Part shown: one piece after another, positions 11,801-19,957 of the stretch | Layout of the letters: every line of letters begins with the position of its first letter | Position numbering within the stretch: position 1 is the first letter of the stretch | Assembly: GCF_000971335.1 (NCBI RefSeq) | Contig: NZ_JZJL01000040.1 | Coordinates: forward strand, 1 to 48,525 | Length of the DNA stretch: 48,525 nt | DNA from: Chromobacterium vaccinii | GTDB taxonomy: Bacteria; Pseudomonadota; Gammaproteobacteria; Burkholderiales; Chromobacteriaceae | Reading direction: 5' to 3' | Made by a program: the position numbers and the translations under genes | The notes under the pieces: generated by a model | The model's database searches: none | What the model saw: the letters and a program-made list of their open reading frames with translations, nothing else | What the model was told of the DNA's origin: nothing

Positions 11801-14800
11801 TCGCGCGCGCCATTCTGGAGCGGACCCGCGACGCCGTCGTGGTGCTGAGCGGCCGCGCGCCGGCAGGAAGCGCGCAGGACCAAGCCTTGCAGGAGCTGGC
11901 CGGGCAGGCTGGCGCGGCTGGCGGGCGGCTGGCGTATCGCCGCGTGGATCTGGCGGATGCCGCGGATGTGGCGGAACTGGTTTCCAGCATCGTTTCGCAG
12001 TTCGGCGCCTTGAGCGGGGTGCTCCACAGCGCCGGCATGACCGCAGACGGACTGCTGGCCGGCAAGGATGCCGCCGGTTTCGCCAAGGTGCTGGCGCCCA
12101 AAGCGGCGGGCACGGTCAATCTGGATTTGGCCACTCTCGACATCGGGCTGGACTTCTTCGCGCTGTTCTCCTCGCTGGCCGGCGCTTACGGCAATGCGGG
12201 GCAGTCCGACTACGCCGCCGCCAACGCCTTCATGGACCGTTACGCCGAGCATCGCGCGCGGCTGGCGAAGGCAGGCCTGCGCGCGGGCCGCAGCCTGTCC
12301 ATCGCCTGGCCCTTGTGGCAGGAGGGGGGCATGCGCCTGGACGAGGGCCAGGCGGCAAGCCTGGAGCGGGCCTCCGGCATGCGTCCGCTGGAAACGGCGA
12401 ACGGCGTCGCCGCGCTGGAAGCGGCGTTGGCGTCGGGGGCTGCGCGGGTGGCGGTGGCGCAGGGCGATCTGCCCAAGCTGCGCCGCGCGCTGCTGGAGGC
12501 GCGCGCCGAAGCCGAGCCGGCGGCTTCCGTCGCGGAACGGACGGGCGGGGAAGCCTTGCGCGACGGCGCGCGCCGTTGGCTGGCCGGCGAGTTCGCCGCA
12601 TTGCTGAAGCTGCCTTCAAGGGAGGTGGATGTCCGCGCTCCGCTGGACAAGTATGGGATGGACTCGGTGCTGGCGATGAAATTCACTCAACAGCTGGAGC
12701 GCCACTTCGGTGCCTTGCCCAAGACGCTGTTGTTCGAATACCAGACGCTGGACGCGCTGGCCGGCCATCTGGCGCGCCAATATCCCGGCGCTGTCGCGGC
12801 CATAGCGGGGTTGGGCCATCATGCCGCGCAGCCTGAACCGGAGCGGCCGCCGCAAGCCGCGCGCTGGCTGCCGGGCGCGGCCCGCTTCACCGCGCCGCCA
12901 GCCGGCGGCCGCGACGAGGTGGCCATCATCGGTTTGGCCGGCCGATATCCGCGCGCGGCGAATCTGGCGGAGTTCTGGACCAATCTGCGCGACGGCGTGG
13001 ATTGCATAGGCGAAGTGCCGGCCGAGCGCTGGGACCACGCGCGCTTCTTCGACCCGCGCCGCAACCAGCCGGGCAAAACCTACAGCAAGTGGGGCGGCTT
13101 CCTCGATGGCGTGGATCGTTTCGATCCGCTGTTCTTCAGCATTTCGCCCAAGGAAGCGGAGCTGATGGACCCGCAGGAGCGCTTGTTCCTGGAAACCGCC
13201 TGGGAGGCGATGGAGGATGCCGGCTACGGCAAGACCGGTTTCGCCGGCCGTCGCGTCGGCGTCTATGTCGGCGCGATGTGGGGTCATTACGAGCTATACG
13301 GCGTCAACGCGCCGCAGGACGGGGTGCCCAGCTCCTCGTTCGCATCCATCGCCAACCGGGTGTCGTACTTCTTCGATTTCCATGGACCCAGCCTGGCGCT
13401 GGACTCCATGTGCTCGTCGTCGCTGACCGCTATTCACCTGGCTTGCGAAGCCTTGCGCGGCGGCGAGGCCGACGTGGCCATCGCCGGCGGCGTCAATGTC
13501 TCCATTCATCCCAACAAATACTTGAATCTGAGTCAGGGAAACTTCTCTTCCAGCGACGGCCGCTGTCGCAGTTTCGGCGCCGGCGGCGACGGCTACGTGC
13601 CGGGCGAGGGCGTGGGCGCGGTGGTGCTCAAGCCCTTGTCGCGCGCGCTGGCGGACGGCGACCAGGTGTACGGCATCGTCAAGGCCAGCGCGGTCAACCA
13701 CGGCGGCAAGACCAATGGCTACACCGTGCCCAATCCCTCGGCGCAAGCCGAGGTGATCCGCGCGGCGCTGGACAAGGCCGGCGTGGACGCCGCCGCCATC
13801 GGTTACGTGGAGACGCACGGCACCGGCACCTCGCTGGGCGATCCGATCGAGATCGCCGGCCTGGCGCGCGCGTTCGGCGACGGCCTGGAGGCCCAGTCCT
13901 GCCCGATAGGCTCGGTGAAGTCCAATATCGGCCACCTGGAGTCGGCGGCCGGCATCGCCGCGCTGACCAAGGTGCTGTTGCAGATCCGCCATGGCCAGCT
14001 GGCGCCGTCGCTGCATGCCGACACCCTGAATCCGCTCATCGATTTCAATGCCTCTCCGTTTCGGGTGCAGACCTCGTCAGAGGATTGGCCGCGGCGGAAC
14101 GGACAAGCCCGTCGCGCCTGCGTCAGCTCCTTCGGGGCGGGCGGCTCCAATGCCCACTTGGTGATAGAGGAATGCCTGGCCGCGCGGCCGCCGGCGACAG
14201 CCGACCAGCCGGAAATCTTCCTGCTCTCCGCGCGCAGCCGAGCCGCGTTGCGGGTCTACGCCGAGCGCATGCTGGCCTTCGCGGCGACGGACGAATCGGC
14301 AGCCTGGGCCGATATCGCGTACACCTCGCAGCTAGGGCGCGAGCCGTTGCCTGAGCGGCTGGCGGTCATCGCCGCCAGCCGGGACGAATGGCGGGACAAG
14401 CTTGCGCGTTGGCTGCGGGGCGAAGGCGAGGCGGCGCATGAAGGCAATGTCCGCGATGCCGGAAACGGCGCGTCGCTGCTGACGGATGGCGAGGCGGGCG
14501 CGGCCTTCCTCGACGTAGCGCTGAGGCAGCGAGACCTGGATCGGTTGGCGAGGTTGTGGATCGCCGGCGCGGACATCGCCTGGGCGCGGCTGCATGCGTC
14601 GGGCCGCCGCGTCTCGCTTCCGTTTTATCCATTTGAAAGGGAGCGCTACTGGCTGGCGGCGGCTTTGCCCGCCGACGCGCCGCAGGCAGCGCGGATGCCG
14701 GAGCTGGCGTTGCGCCGCTATGGTCCGGTTTGGCGGGATCAGCCGCTGGCCGGCGGAGAGTGGAGCGGCGGGATCCTGTTGCTGGGCGCCGAAGCCGCCC

Positions 14801-17800
14801 TGGCGAATGCGTTGAAAAATGCCGGGGCGCAGGTCGCTTCCGCGACCGCCGCCAGCGAGTATCGCCGCGCCGAGGCGGGTCGTTATGAGCTGGACATGGC
14901 CAGCGACGCCGATTTCGACCGCCTGTTGGACGATCTGGAGCAGGACGGATTGCGGCCGCGCGCGGTGTTGCATTTCAGCGCGGAAGGCGAAATCGCCGGT
15001 CAGCTGGATGGCGGCGTGCATGCGCTGCATAGCCTGTGCCGGGCGCAATTGCGACGCAAGAACGCCGGCCCGCTGCGCATCCTGGCCGCGGCGCGGGGAG
15101 CTTTGCCCGCCCACGCCGCCTTGGCCGGCTATCTGCGCAGCCTGACGCTGGAAACGCCGCGCATCGCCGGACGCGTGATCGGGGCGGAAGCCGCCGCGAC
15201 CAGCGACGAGCTGGCCGCCATAGCGCTCGCCGAGCTGGGCGATGCCGACTGGCGCGGAGAGGAAGTGCGTTACGGGGCGCAAGCGCGCCGTCAGGTCCGC
15301 GCCATCGAACGCTGCGATGACGCCGATTTCGCGGGTGGCCGCACCAGCGCGTCCATCCGCCAGGGTGGGGCCTATCTGATCACTGGCGGGCTGGGCGGGC
15401 TGGGCTATCTGCTGGCCGAGCATCTGGCGCGAGAGTACGGCACCAAACTGGCGCTCAGCGGCCGCTCAGCGGCGGATGAAAACACCGAAAGCAGGCTGGC
15501 GCATCTGCGCGCCTGCGGCGGCGAGGCCGTCTATCTGCAGGCGGACGTGGCTGATCGCGGCCAGGCGGACGCGCTGGTGGCGAAGATTCTGACCCGCTTC
15601 GGCAGGCTGGACGGCGTAATCCACAGCGCTGGCGCGCATCGGGACGCCTACGCGGTCAACAAGCCGCGCGAAGACATGGATGCGGTGCTCGCCGCCAAAG
15701 TATTGGGAACCGTCCACCTTGATCGGGCGACGCGCGACCTGGACCTGGATTTGTTCGTCTTGTTCTCGTCCATCGCCGGCGTGGCCGGCAATGCCGGACA
15801 ATGCGACTACGCCTATGCCAACCGCTTTCTCGATGCTTACGCTGAAGCGCGGGCCGCGCGCTCGTCCGGCCGGACCTTGTCGATAGATTGGCCGTTCTGG
15901 GCCGATGGCGGCATGCGCATCGCCAACGCCGATCTCGAGCTGCTGCGCGAGCGGGCCGGCATCCACCCGCTGCCGACTGCCTTGGGCCTGCGCTGCTGGG
16001 ATGATTTCCTGGCGTCCGGGCTGACGCAGGGCATCGCGCTGTACGGCGAGGCCGAGCGGCTGGACGCCAATCTTGCCGCGCGGCCACGCCCCGCGGCCTC
16101 TTCGCTGGCTGTGGCGAGCGGCGGTCTGGGGCAGGAGGCGGTGGAGGCTTACCTGAAGCGCCTGTTGAGCGGAGAAATCCGCTTGCCGGAGGATAGGATA
16201 GACTCTGACGAGCGTTTCGACGCCTACGGCCTGGATTCGGTGATGGTGAATCGCCTGAACGCCGAGCTGGAGCGCGGCCTGGGCGTGTTGCCGAAAACCC
16301 TGTTCTATGAATGCGCGACGGTGGCGGAACTGGCCGGCTACCTGCGCAGAGAAGCCGCGCCGGCCTTGTCCGCTTTGCTGGCGGCGCCGATGGCGCCCGC
16401 TGGCGAAGCCGAGTCCGCCGAAGCGGCGTCGACCGTGGGTTTAGCTGTCGCATCGGCTGTCGCGCCGATGGAAAGCGGCGAAAAAATCGCAATCGTGGGC
16501 ATCCATGGCCGCTTCCCCGGAGCGGATGATCTGGACAGCTTCTGGGCCCACTTGCAGGCCGGGCGCGACCTGATCTCGCCAGTGCCGGCGGCGCGCTGGA
16601 ACGCCGACGCCTGGGCCGAGGGCGAGCAGGGCATCTATTGCCGCTGGGGCGGTTTTCTCGACGGCGTCGACCAGTTCGACGCGCCGTTCTTCGGCATCCC
16701 GGATGACGACGCCAGGCTGATGGACCCGCAAGAGAGATTATTCCTGCAGTCGGCATGGAGCGCGCTGGAGGATGCCGGCTATACCCGGGACAGTCTGCGC
16801 AGGCGTCACCCCAAAGGCCGAGGAGCGGATGTCGGGGTGTTCTGCGGCGTCACCACCAACAGCTACCAGATGCTGGCGCCGGACGAATGGCGCCGCGGAA
16901 ACATGGCGTCCCCGGCTTCGATGCCGTGGTCCATCGCCAACCGCGTGTCCTATGTTTTCGACTTCAACGGTCCGAGCATGCCGGTGGACACCGCTTGCTC
17001 GTCGTCGCTGGTGGCGATGCACCTGGCTTGCGAAAGCCTGCGCCGGGGCGAATGCCAGGCGGCGGTGGCCGGCGGGGTCAACCTTTACCTGCATCCGTCC
17101 AAGTATTACTCGCTGTGCGGCCGCGGCATGCTGGCGCGCGGCGCGCATTGCCGCAGTTTCGGCGCCGGCGACGATGGTTTCGTGCCCGGCGAGGGCGTCG
17201 GCGCCGTGGTGCTGAAGCCGCTGTCGCGCGCGCTCGCAGACGGCGATCATATTCACGGCGTGATCGCCGCCAGCGGCTACGAGCACAGCGGGCGAGGCAA
17301 CGGATACGCCGCGCCCAACCCCGGCGCGCAAGCGGCGCTGATCGGCCGCACGCTAGCCCAGGCCGGCCTGAGTCCGGAGGCCATGGGCTATGTCGAGGGG
17401 CACGGCACCGGTACCCAACTGGGCGACAGCCTGGAAGTGGCATCGCTGAGCCAAGCCTTCCGCGCGGGCACCGATAAGAAGCAGTACTGCCCGCTGGGAT
17501 CGGTGAAATCCAATATCGGCCACGCGGAGTCGGCGGCCGGCATGGGCGGCGTGGCCAAGATCCTGCTGCAGCTGCGCCATCGGCAGATCGCGCCGACGCT
17601 GCACGCCCGAGAGGCGAATCCCAACATCGACTTTGCCGCTTCGCCGTTCTATTTGCAGCATGAGCTGGCCGATTGGAAGGCGGTCGACGGCCAGCCGCGC
17701 CGGGCGATGATCAACTCCTTCGGCGCGGGCGGCGTCAATGCCTGCCTGATTCTGGAGGAACACCTGCCGCCGATCGGGCGGAGCTCGGAAGCATTGAAAC

Positions 17801-19188
17801 TGTTCCCGCTGTCCGCGCGCGACGGGGGCCGGCTGCGCGAGCAGGCCGCCAGGCTGGCCGAGCGCGTGGCCGGAGACCAGGCCATTAGCCTGGACGCGCT
17901 GGCCTGGACGCTGCAGACCGGCCGCGAGGCGATGGAGCAACGGTTGGCCATCGCCGCGAACGACCGCGCCAGCCTGCTGGACGCGCTGCGGCTGGCGGCC
18001 TCCGGCGAAACCGCTCCAGTCATGGCGGAGGGCAGGGTGGAGCCGCATCAGCGCCGCCGGAAGCTGGCGGACGAAGAGCTGGCTCGTCTGCGCGCGCTGC
18101 GCGACGCGGGAGAGACGCTGGAAATCGCCCGCGCCTGGGTGGCTGGCCAGGAGCTGGATTGGCCGCTGCTGCATCAGGGCGAACCGCCCGCGCGGCTGCC
18201 GTTGCCGGCTTATCCCTTCGCCCAGTTGCGCTACTGGGTGTCCGACGCCGCGCCTTCGCAGCCCGGAACGCGATCGCAGCCGGCCGCGCTAGCTCCGCGC
18301 CTGCATCCGCTGGTGGCGGAGAATGCCTCCACGCTCAAGGAAGTGGCGTTTTCGTCCTGCTTGTCCGGCGACGGTTTCTATGCCCGCGACCACCGCATCA
18401 ATGGCCAGCGGCTGTTCCCCGGCGCGGGTTTCCTGGAACTGGCCTGCGTGGCCGGCTCCATCGCCGGCGAGCGCCCGGTGGCGGGACTGGAGGATGTGGT
18501 GTGGAACCAGCCGCTGCGGCTGGACGCCGGCCACAGCCAGTTGGTGAAGACCGTCTTGCGCGGCGGAGAAGATGGCGCGGATTGCCTGATCGTGTCCTTT
18601 GACGAGGACAACGAGCGCGTGGTGCATGCCGAGGCCCGCCTGGTCTATGGTCGGGCAAGCCATGGCGAGGCGGCGGAGCCCATCCGGCTGGACGATCTGA
18701 AGGCCAGGGCCGTTCAGACGAAGTCCGGCGCAGATTGCTACGCCGAGCTGGCGAAGCTGGGCTTCCATTACGGGCCCGGCTTCCAGACCATCCAGGAACT
18801 GCACATCGGGGAGGGCTACGCGCTGTCGCGGCTCAAGCTGGCAGACGGCTGCCTGGCCGATTTCGACCAGTATTCGCTGCATCCCAGCTTGGTGGACGGC
18901 GCGCTGCAAACGGTGCTGGGCGTCGCGGGGCAGGGCGCAAGCGCCGCGCCGCACCTGCCTTTCGCGCTGGGCGGCGTCCAGCTGCTGGGGCGTTTGCCGC
19001 CGGAATGCTACGCATGCGCGTGGCTGTGCGAATCTGCGCATGGCCGTCCCTCCGACCTTAAGCAGTTCGATATTCTGCTGCTCAATCAAAACGGCGAACC
19101 GCTGCTCCGGCTGAACAGGCTGTACGCGCGGGCCTTCGCCGGAGGGGCCGGCTCCATGGGGGATGCGCGGCTGCAGCACGCGGACTGA
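5872..19188 (+). CDS. trans-AT polyketide synthase, DH-KR-ACP-KS-DH-KR-ACP-KS-KR-ACP-KS-DH
   Basis: This 4438-aa cytosolic megasynthase extends and processes an ACP-bound chain. Start ATG 5872 follows an AG-rich Shine-Dalgarno stretch. Residues 1-35 look like a docking helix region. DH1 spans about 43-320 (His72, Asp247); KR1 about 502-700 (Ser640, Tyr653); ACP Ser806; KS1 from 893 (Cys1069, His1204, His1244). DH2 starts at about 1509 (His1538, Asp1704); KR2 at 1962 (Ser2101, Tyr2114); ACP Ser2265; KS2 from 2348 (Cys2514, His2649, His2688). KR3 starts at about 3166 (Ser3300, Tyr3313) with no DH before it; ACP Ser3456; KS3 from 3537 (Cys3709, His3844, His3884). DH3 starts at about 4144 (His4174, Asp4342). 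All KS triads are intact, so every KS could elongate. The KRs carry the Asp typical of B-type KRs (HxAGxxxD). Expected chemistry is two alkene-forming modules, one hydroxyl-forming module, then a KS-DH half-module. The protein ends straight after DH3, with no ACP or thioesterase. No AT and no ER are present. DH1 and DH2 have 4-5 extra residues between the catalytic His and the Pro of HxxxGxxxxP; DH3 is canonical. Confidence 0.96.
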   Translation: MMDFIEYVASELKEGRLSRDNAFGLIRQYAGQRGAGRPDGARHPLLQHNISDLYHQRYGSSFDGGEFFLADHRVAVQTGEPIRVLPAVAYLEMARAAAVDASPERQASDALRLDDVVWLQPVVADGRVDVLLELSADEGSDIAFEVLSVPGGGGEPSPHCRGTARPSPDEPPAKLDLAGLQARMMAGRLDAKELYAAYHAMGMRFGPAHRPVDWVLRGDGEVLACLSLPAAVGDTLGAFRLHPSLLDGALQAAMGLLADPSAAPDEPSLPFALDSLTVYSGCARRMFAWVRRCPGERGGDLTARLDIDLCDENGRVCAAMRGFCSRPLQNGSADELVIAKPVWREAVASGSHQGSRHVLLCGVADGQADALRRALPGASIECLPWLGEDAASGYEAAALACLRAIQRLFSEEGEVLLQLAVADELHAGLSGLLRTAALERPRLRAQLLLLEPDCNAATLAERLQAESGADALVDYRNGMRKTRGWAALPADERAPLAYKEDGVYLITGGLGGIGALFAADILSQASRARVVLAGRAADGEGIQARLGEIAPDPASRARLHYRQLDLADRNAAARAVADIASAHGGLNGVLHCAGMVRDKLLAGKDEAEFRSVLAPKVAGTINLDLACADSPLDFFALFSSGASVLGNPGQGDYAAANGFLDAFAAHRDQLAEQGLRQGRALAVNWPLWRDGGMSMPESQLAAMFESTGMRALQTQSGMSAFRISLASGVSQTVVVEGDGRRIRQVLFDAPASAGLEPIEEPMPAIVGGDLADKTRDYLRRQFAALFKLAHHKIDARAPLEKYGIDSILAMDLTRQLEKTFGPLSKTLFFEYQSIDELTGYFLRAHADKLDGLFAGARPETAAKRQPPAAPRPAARAMRPLAKPAAAPAQRRDEPIAIVGLSGRYPQAMDVDAFWQKLRDGEDCVTEVPRERWDWREYYSEDRTKPGAHYSKWGGFIEGVDEFDPLFFNIPPVDAEYLDPQERLFLQHAWMAVEDAGYSRAALQIPRDGDLPGQVGVYVGVMYGEYQLFGAEASLDGERVGVPVSYASIANRVSYLLNLHGPSMTLDSMCSSSLTAIHLACQDLKSGRAELAIAGGVNVTIHPNKYLILSAGQYISSDGHCQSFGEGGDGYIPGEGVGAVVLKRLSDAERDGNVIYGVIRGSALNHGGKTNGYSVPNPRAQASVIRQALKDAGVEARHVGYIEAHGTGTKLGDPIEIAALTEVFRESTDRRQFCAIGSAKSNIGHCESAAGIAGLTKVLLQMRHRSLAPSLHSARLNPHIDFESTPFIVNQALRPWDAPEENGRALPRIAGISSFGAGGSNAHLIVAEYIQPAFAGELAGPAIVPLSARTGQQLAQKASDLLAYLRRQEHEPSLSALSHTLQAGREAMDARAAFVVDSLPQLTERLEAFCRGETEIEACFRGDAGRDGDEFASLVRDEDMRETVERWIARGKLERLAEMWTRGLELDWSRLRSGGAGRLISLPAYPFARERYWIADRRKARKAGAAAALHPLLHENASDLARQRYVSRFDGGEFFFADHKLNMAGERRGVLPAAAYLEMARAAAELAMPAEARPAVWRLDNVAWLRPLTAGQAGEVHVALTPRADGGIGFEVLANGENEPFCLGEATPLASAAGPTLDLDALRGAMGAGEMKAAELYRVFESMGMHYGPGFRGVAELFPGEGQALARLALPDMASGYALHPGMLDSALQASAALAGGALPDTPAVPFALDSITAFAPCQTEMHAWLRRDESGRIDIDLCDPSGRVCVQLRGLEVRELRAEGGRDGVLMAEPAWEALPAHAAAQAADAGRRRAALLLGMDGMEPDALRRALPEVDVETLDLPDAAKPAERFQAAALATLKRLHALFAGGQDPVSLQVAVEWGEDELLAGLSGMLDSARQEWPNLRVQLLLTDAARDAVVLAAQLNAAANLPSETLLKFQSGQASGQRWRELAAPQNAPAFRDGGVYLITGGLGGLGRVFARAILERTRDAVVVLSGRAPAGSAQDQALQELAGQAGAAGGRLAYRRVDLADAADVAELVSSIVSQFGALSGVLHSAGMTADGLLAGKDAAGFAKVLAPKAAGTVNLDLATLDIGLDFFALFSSLAGAYGNAGQSDYAAANAFMDRYAEHRARLAKAGLRAGRSLSIAWPLWQEGGMRLDEGQAASLERASGMRPLETANGVAALEAALASGAARVAVAQGDLPKLRRALLEARAEAEPAASVAERTGGEALRDGARRWLAGEFAALLKLPSREVDVRAPLDKYGMDSVLAMKFTQQLERHFGALPKTLLFEYQTLDALAGHLARQYPGAVAAIAGLGHHAAQPEPERPPQAARWLPGAARFTAPPAGGRDEVAIIGLAGRYPRAANLAEFWTNLRDGVDCIGEVPAERWDHARFFDPRRNQPGKTYSKWGGFLDGVDRFDPLFFSISPKEAELMDPQERLFLETAWEAMEDAGYGKTGFAGRRVGVYVGAMWGHYELYGVNAPQDGVPSSSFASIANRVSYFFDFHGPSLALDSMCSSSLTAIHLACEALRGGEADVAIAGGVNVSIHPNKYLNLSQGNFSSSDGRCRSFGAGGDGYVPGEGVGAVVLKPLSRALADGDQVYGIVKASAVNHGGKTNGYTVPNPSAQAEVIRAALDKAGVDAAAIGYVETHGTGTSLGDPIEIAGLARAFGDGLEAQSCPIGSVKSNIGHLESAAGIAALTKVLLQIRHGQLAPSLHADTLNPLIDFNASPFRVQTSSEDWPRRNGQARRACVSSFGAGGSNAHLVIEECLAARPPATADQPEIFLLSARSRAALRVYAERMLAFAATDESAAWADIAYTSQLGREPLPERLAVIAASRDEWRDKLARWLRGEGEAAHEGNVRDAGNGASLLTDGEAGAAFLDVALRQRDLDRLARLWIAGADIAWARLHASGRRVSLPFYPFERERYWLAAALPADAPQAARMPELALRRYGPVWRDQPLAGGEWSGGILLLGAEAALANALKNAGAQVASATAASEYRRAEAGRYELDMASDADFDRLLDDLEQDGLRPRAVLHFSAEGEIAGQLDGGVHALHSLCRAQLRRKNAGPLRILAAARGALPAHAALAGYLRSLTLETPRIAGRVIGAEAAATSDELAAIALAELGDADWRGEEVRYGAQARRQVRAIERCDDADFAGGRTSASIRQGGAYLITGGLGGLGYLLAEHLAREYGTKLALSGRSAADENTESRLAHLRACGGEAVYLQADVADRGQADALVAKILTRFGRLDGVIHSAGAHRDAYAVNKPREDMDAVLAAKVLGTVHLDRATRDLDLDLFVLFSSIAGVAGNAGQCDYAYANRFLDAYAEARAARSSGRTLSIDWPFWADGGMRIANADLELLRERAGIHPLPTALGLRCWDDFLASGLTQGIALYGEAERLDANLAARPRPAASSLAVASGGLGQEAVEAYLKRLLSGEIRLPEDRIDSDERFDAYGLDSVMVNRLNAELERGLGVLPKTLFYECATVAELAGYLRREAAPALSALLAAPMAPAGEAESAEAASTVGLAVASAVAPMESGEKIAIVGIHGRFPGADDLDSFWAHLQAGRDLISPVPAARWNADAWAEGEQGIYCRWGGFLDGVDQFDAPFFGIPDDDARLMDPQERLFLQSAWSALEDAGYTRDSLRRRHPKGRGADVGVFCGVTTNSYQMLAPDEWRRGNMASPASMPWSIANRVSYVFDFNGPSMPVDTACSSSLVAMHLACESLRRGECQAAVAGGVNLYLHPSKYYSLCGRGMLARGAHCRSFGAGDDGFVPGEGVGAVVLKPLSRALADGDHIHGVIAASGYEHSGRGNGYAAPNPGAQAALIGRTLAQAGLSPEAMGYVEGHGTGTQLGDSLEVASLSQAFRAGTDKKQYCPLGSVKSNIGHAESAAGMGGVAKILLQLRHRQIAPTLHAREANPNIDFAASPFYLQHELADWKAVDGQPRRAMINSFGAGGVNACLILEEHLPPIGRSSEALKLFPLSARDGGRLREQAARLAERVAGDQAISLDALAWTLQTGREAMEQRLAIAANDRASLLDALRLAASGETAPVMAEGRVEPHQRRRKLADEELARLRALRDAGETLEIARAWVAGQELDWPLLHQGEPPARLPLPAYPFAQLRYWVSDAAPSQPGTRSQPAALAPRLHPLVAENASTLKEVAFSSCLSGDGFYARDHRINGQRLFPGAGFLELACVAGSIAGERPVAGLEDVVWNQPLRLDAGHSQLVKTVLRGGEDGADCLIVSFDEDNERVVHAEARLVYGRASHGEAAEPIRLDDLKARAVQTKSGADCYAELAKLGFHYGPGFQTIQELHIGEGYALSRLKLADGCLADFDQYSLHPSLVDGALQTVLGVAGQGASAAPHLPFALGGVQLLGRLPPECYACAWLCESAHGRPSDLKQFDILLLNQNGEPLLRLNRLYARAFAGGAGSMGDARLQHAD

Positions 19189-19203
19189 GGAGTGGATTGA
19201 GCG

Positions 19204-19905
19204 ATGCAGCGTATGCGGATGGAGGAGTGCGAGGTAGCGCCGGTGGTCGACGTGATCCGCGTCGAGCACCAGTTCATGAAGAACAACAACTATCTCGCGA
19301 TGGACCCGCTCAGCCGCGACGCGGTGCTGGTGGACCCGGCTTGGCAGGATGAAAAGATAGAGGCCGCGCTGGCTGGCCGCGCCGCCAGGCTGCGCGGCAT
19401 CCTGCTCACCCATGCGCATTTCGACCACATTCATCTGGCCGAGCAGTTGTCCGAACGGCACGGCTGCCCGGTATGGATGTCTGAGCGGGAGATCGCGGCC
19501 TCAGGCTACCGCGCAGCCCGCCTCGCCGCCATAGACGAAACCCCATGGCAGGTGGGCGGGCTGCGCATCCAGCCCATCCTCACCCCGGGCCACACGCCTG
19601 GCTGCGCCTGCTATCTGATCGGCGGCCATTTGTTCACCGGCGATGTGCTGTTCATCGAAGGTTGCGGCATCTGTCCCGACGAAGCGGCGGCCCATCAGAT
19701 GTTCGATAGCCTGGAGCGGCTGAAGGGGACATTGCCCAGGGATACGCGCATCTATCCGGGCCATACCTACCAACTGGAACCCGGCCAGCCGCTGTCCAAG
19801 GTGCTGGCCTGCAACATCTATCTCCAGTTTCGCGACCGGGAAAGCTTCGCGGCATACCGGCTGCGCAGCGGGCAGAGCATGCAAAAGCTGCTCGCTTTCC
19901 GTTAG
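19204..19905 (+). CDS. pksB: metallo-beta-lactamase fold hydrolase, BaeB/PksB type
   Basis: This 233-aa protein resembles the glyoxalase-II-like hydrolases (BaeB, PksB) common in trans-AT PKS loci. Metal ligands are visible as HAHFDH (His70, His72, Asp74, His75), His130 in TPGHTPG, Asp147 in FTGD, and His187 in YPGHT, a full two-metal site. There is no signal peptide, so it should be cytosolic. It begins 15 bp after the megasynthase stop; AGGAG at 19188 lies 11 nt before the ATG. Several in-frame Met codons follow, so the exact start is uncertain. Thioester or acyl hydrolysis is the family expectation. Its role in polyketide assembly (editing or product release) cannot be read from sequence, although the locus shows no thioesterase domain here. 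The symbol is a family name. Confidence 0.85.
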   Translation: MQRMRMEECEVAPVVDVIRVEHQFMKNNNYLAMDPLSRDAVLVDPAWQDEKIEAALAGRAARLRGILLTHAHFDHIHLAEQLSERHGCPVWMSEREIAASGYRAARLAAIDETPWQVGGLRIQPILTPGHTPGCACYLIGGHLFTGDVLFIEGCGICPDEAAAHQMFDSLERLKGTLPRDTRIYPGHTYQLEPGQPLSKVLACNIYLQFRDRESFAAYRLRSGQSMQKLLAFR

Positions 19906-19957
19906 ATCCGGCGCGCCTGCCCTGCGCGGCCGACCACAGTGACTCGAAAGGAATGAC

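Noticed and set aside
8548-17700. Internal repeats among KS, DH and KR segments as mobile repeats
   Set aside because: They are homologous PKS modules; similarity follows domain boundaries and no insertion signature is seen.
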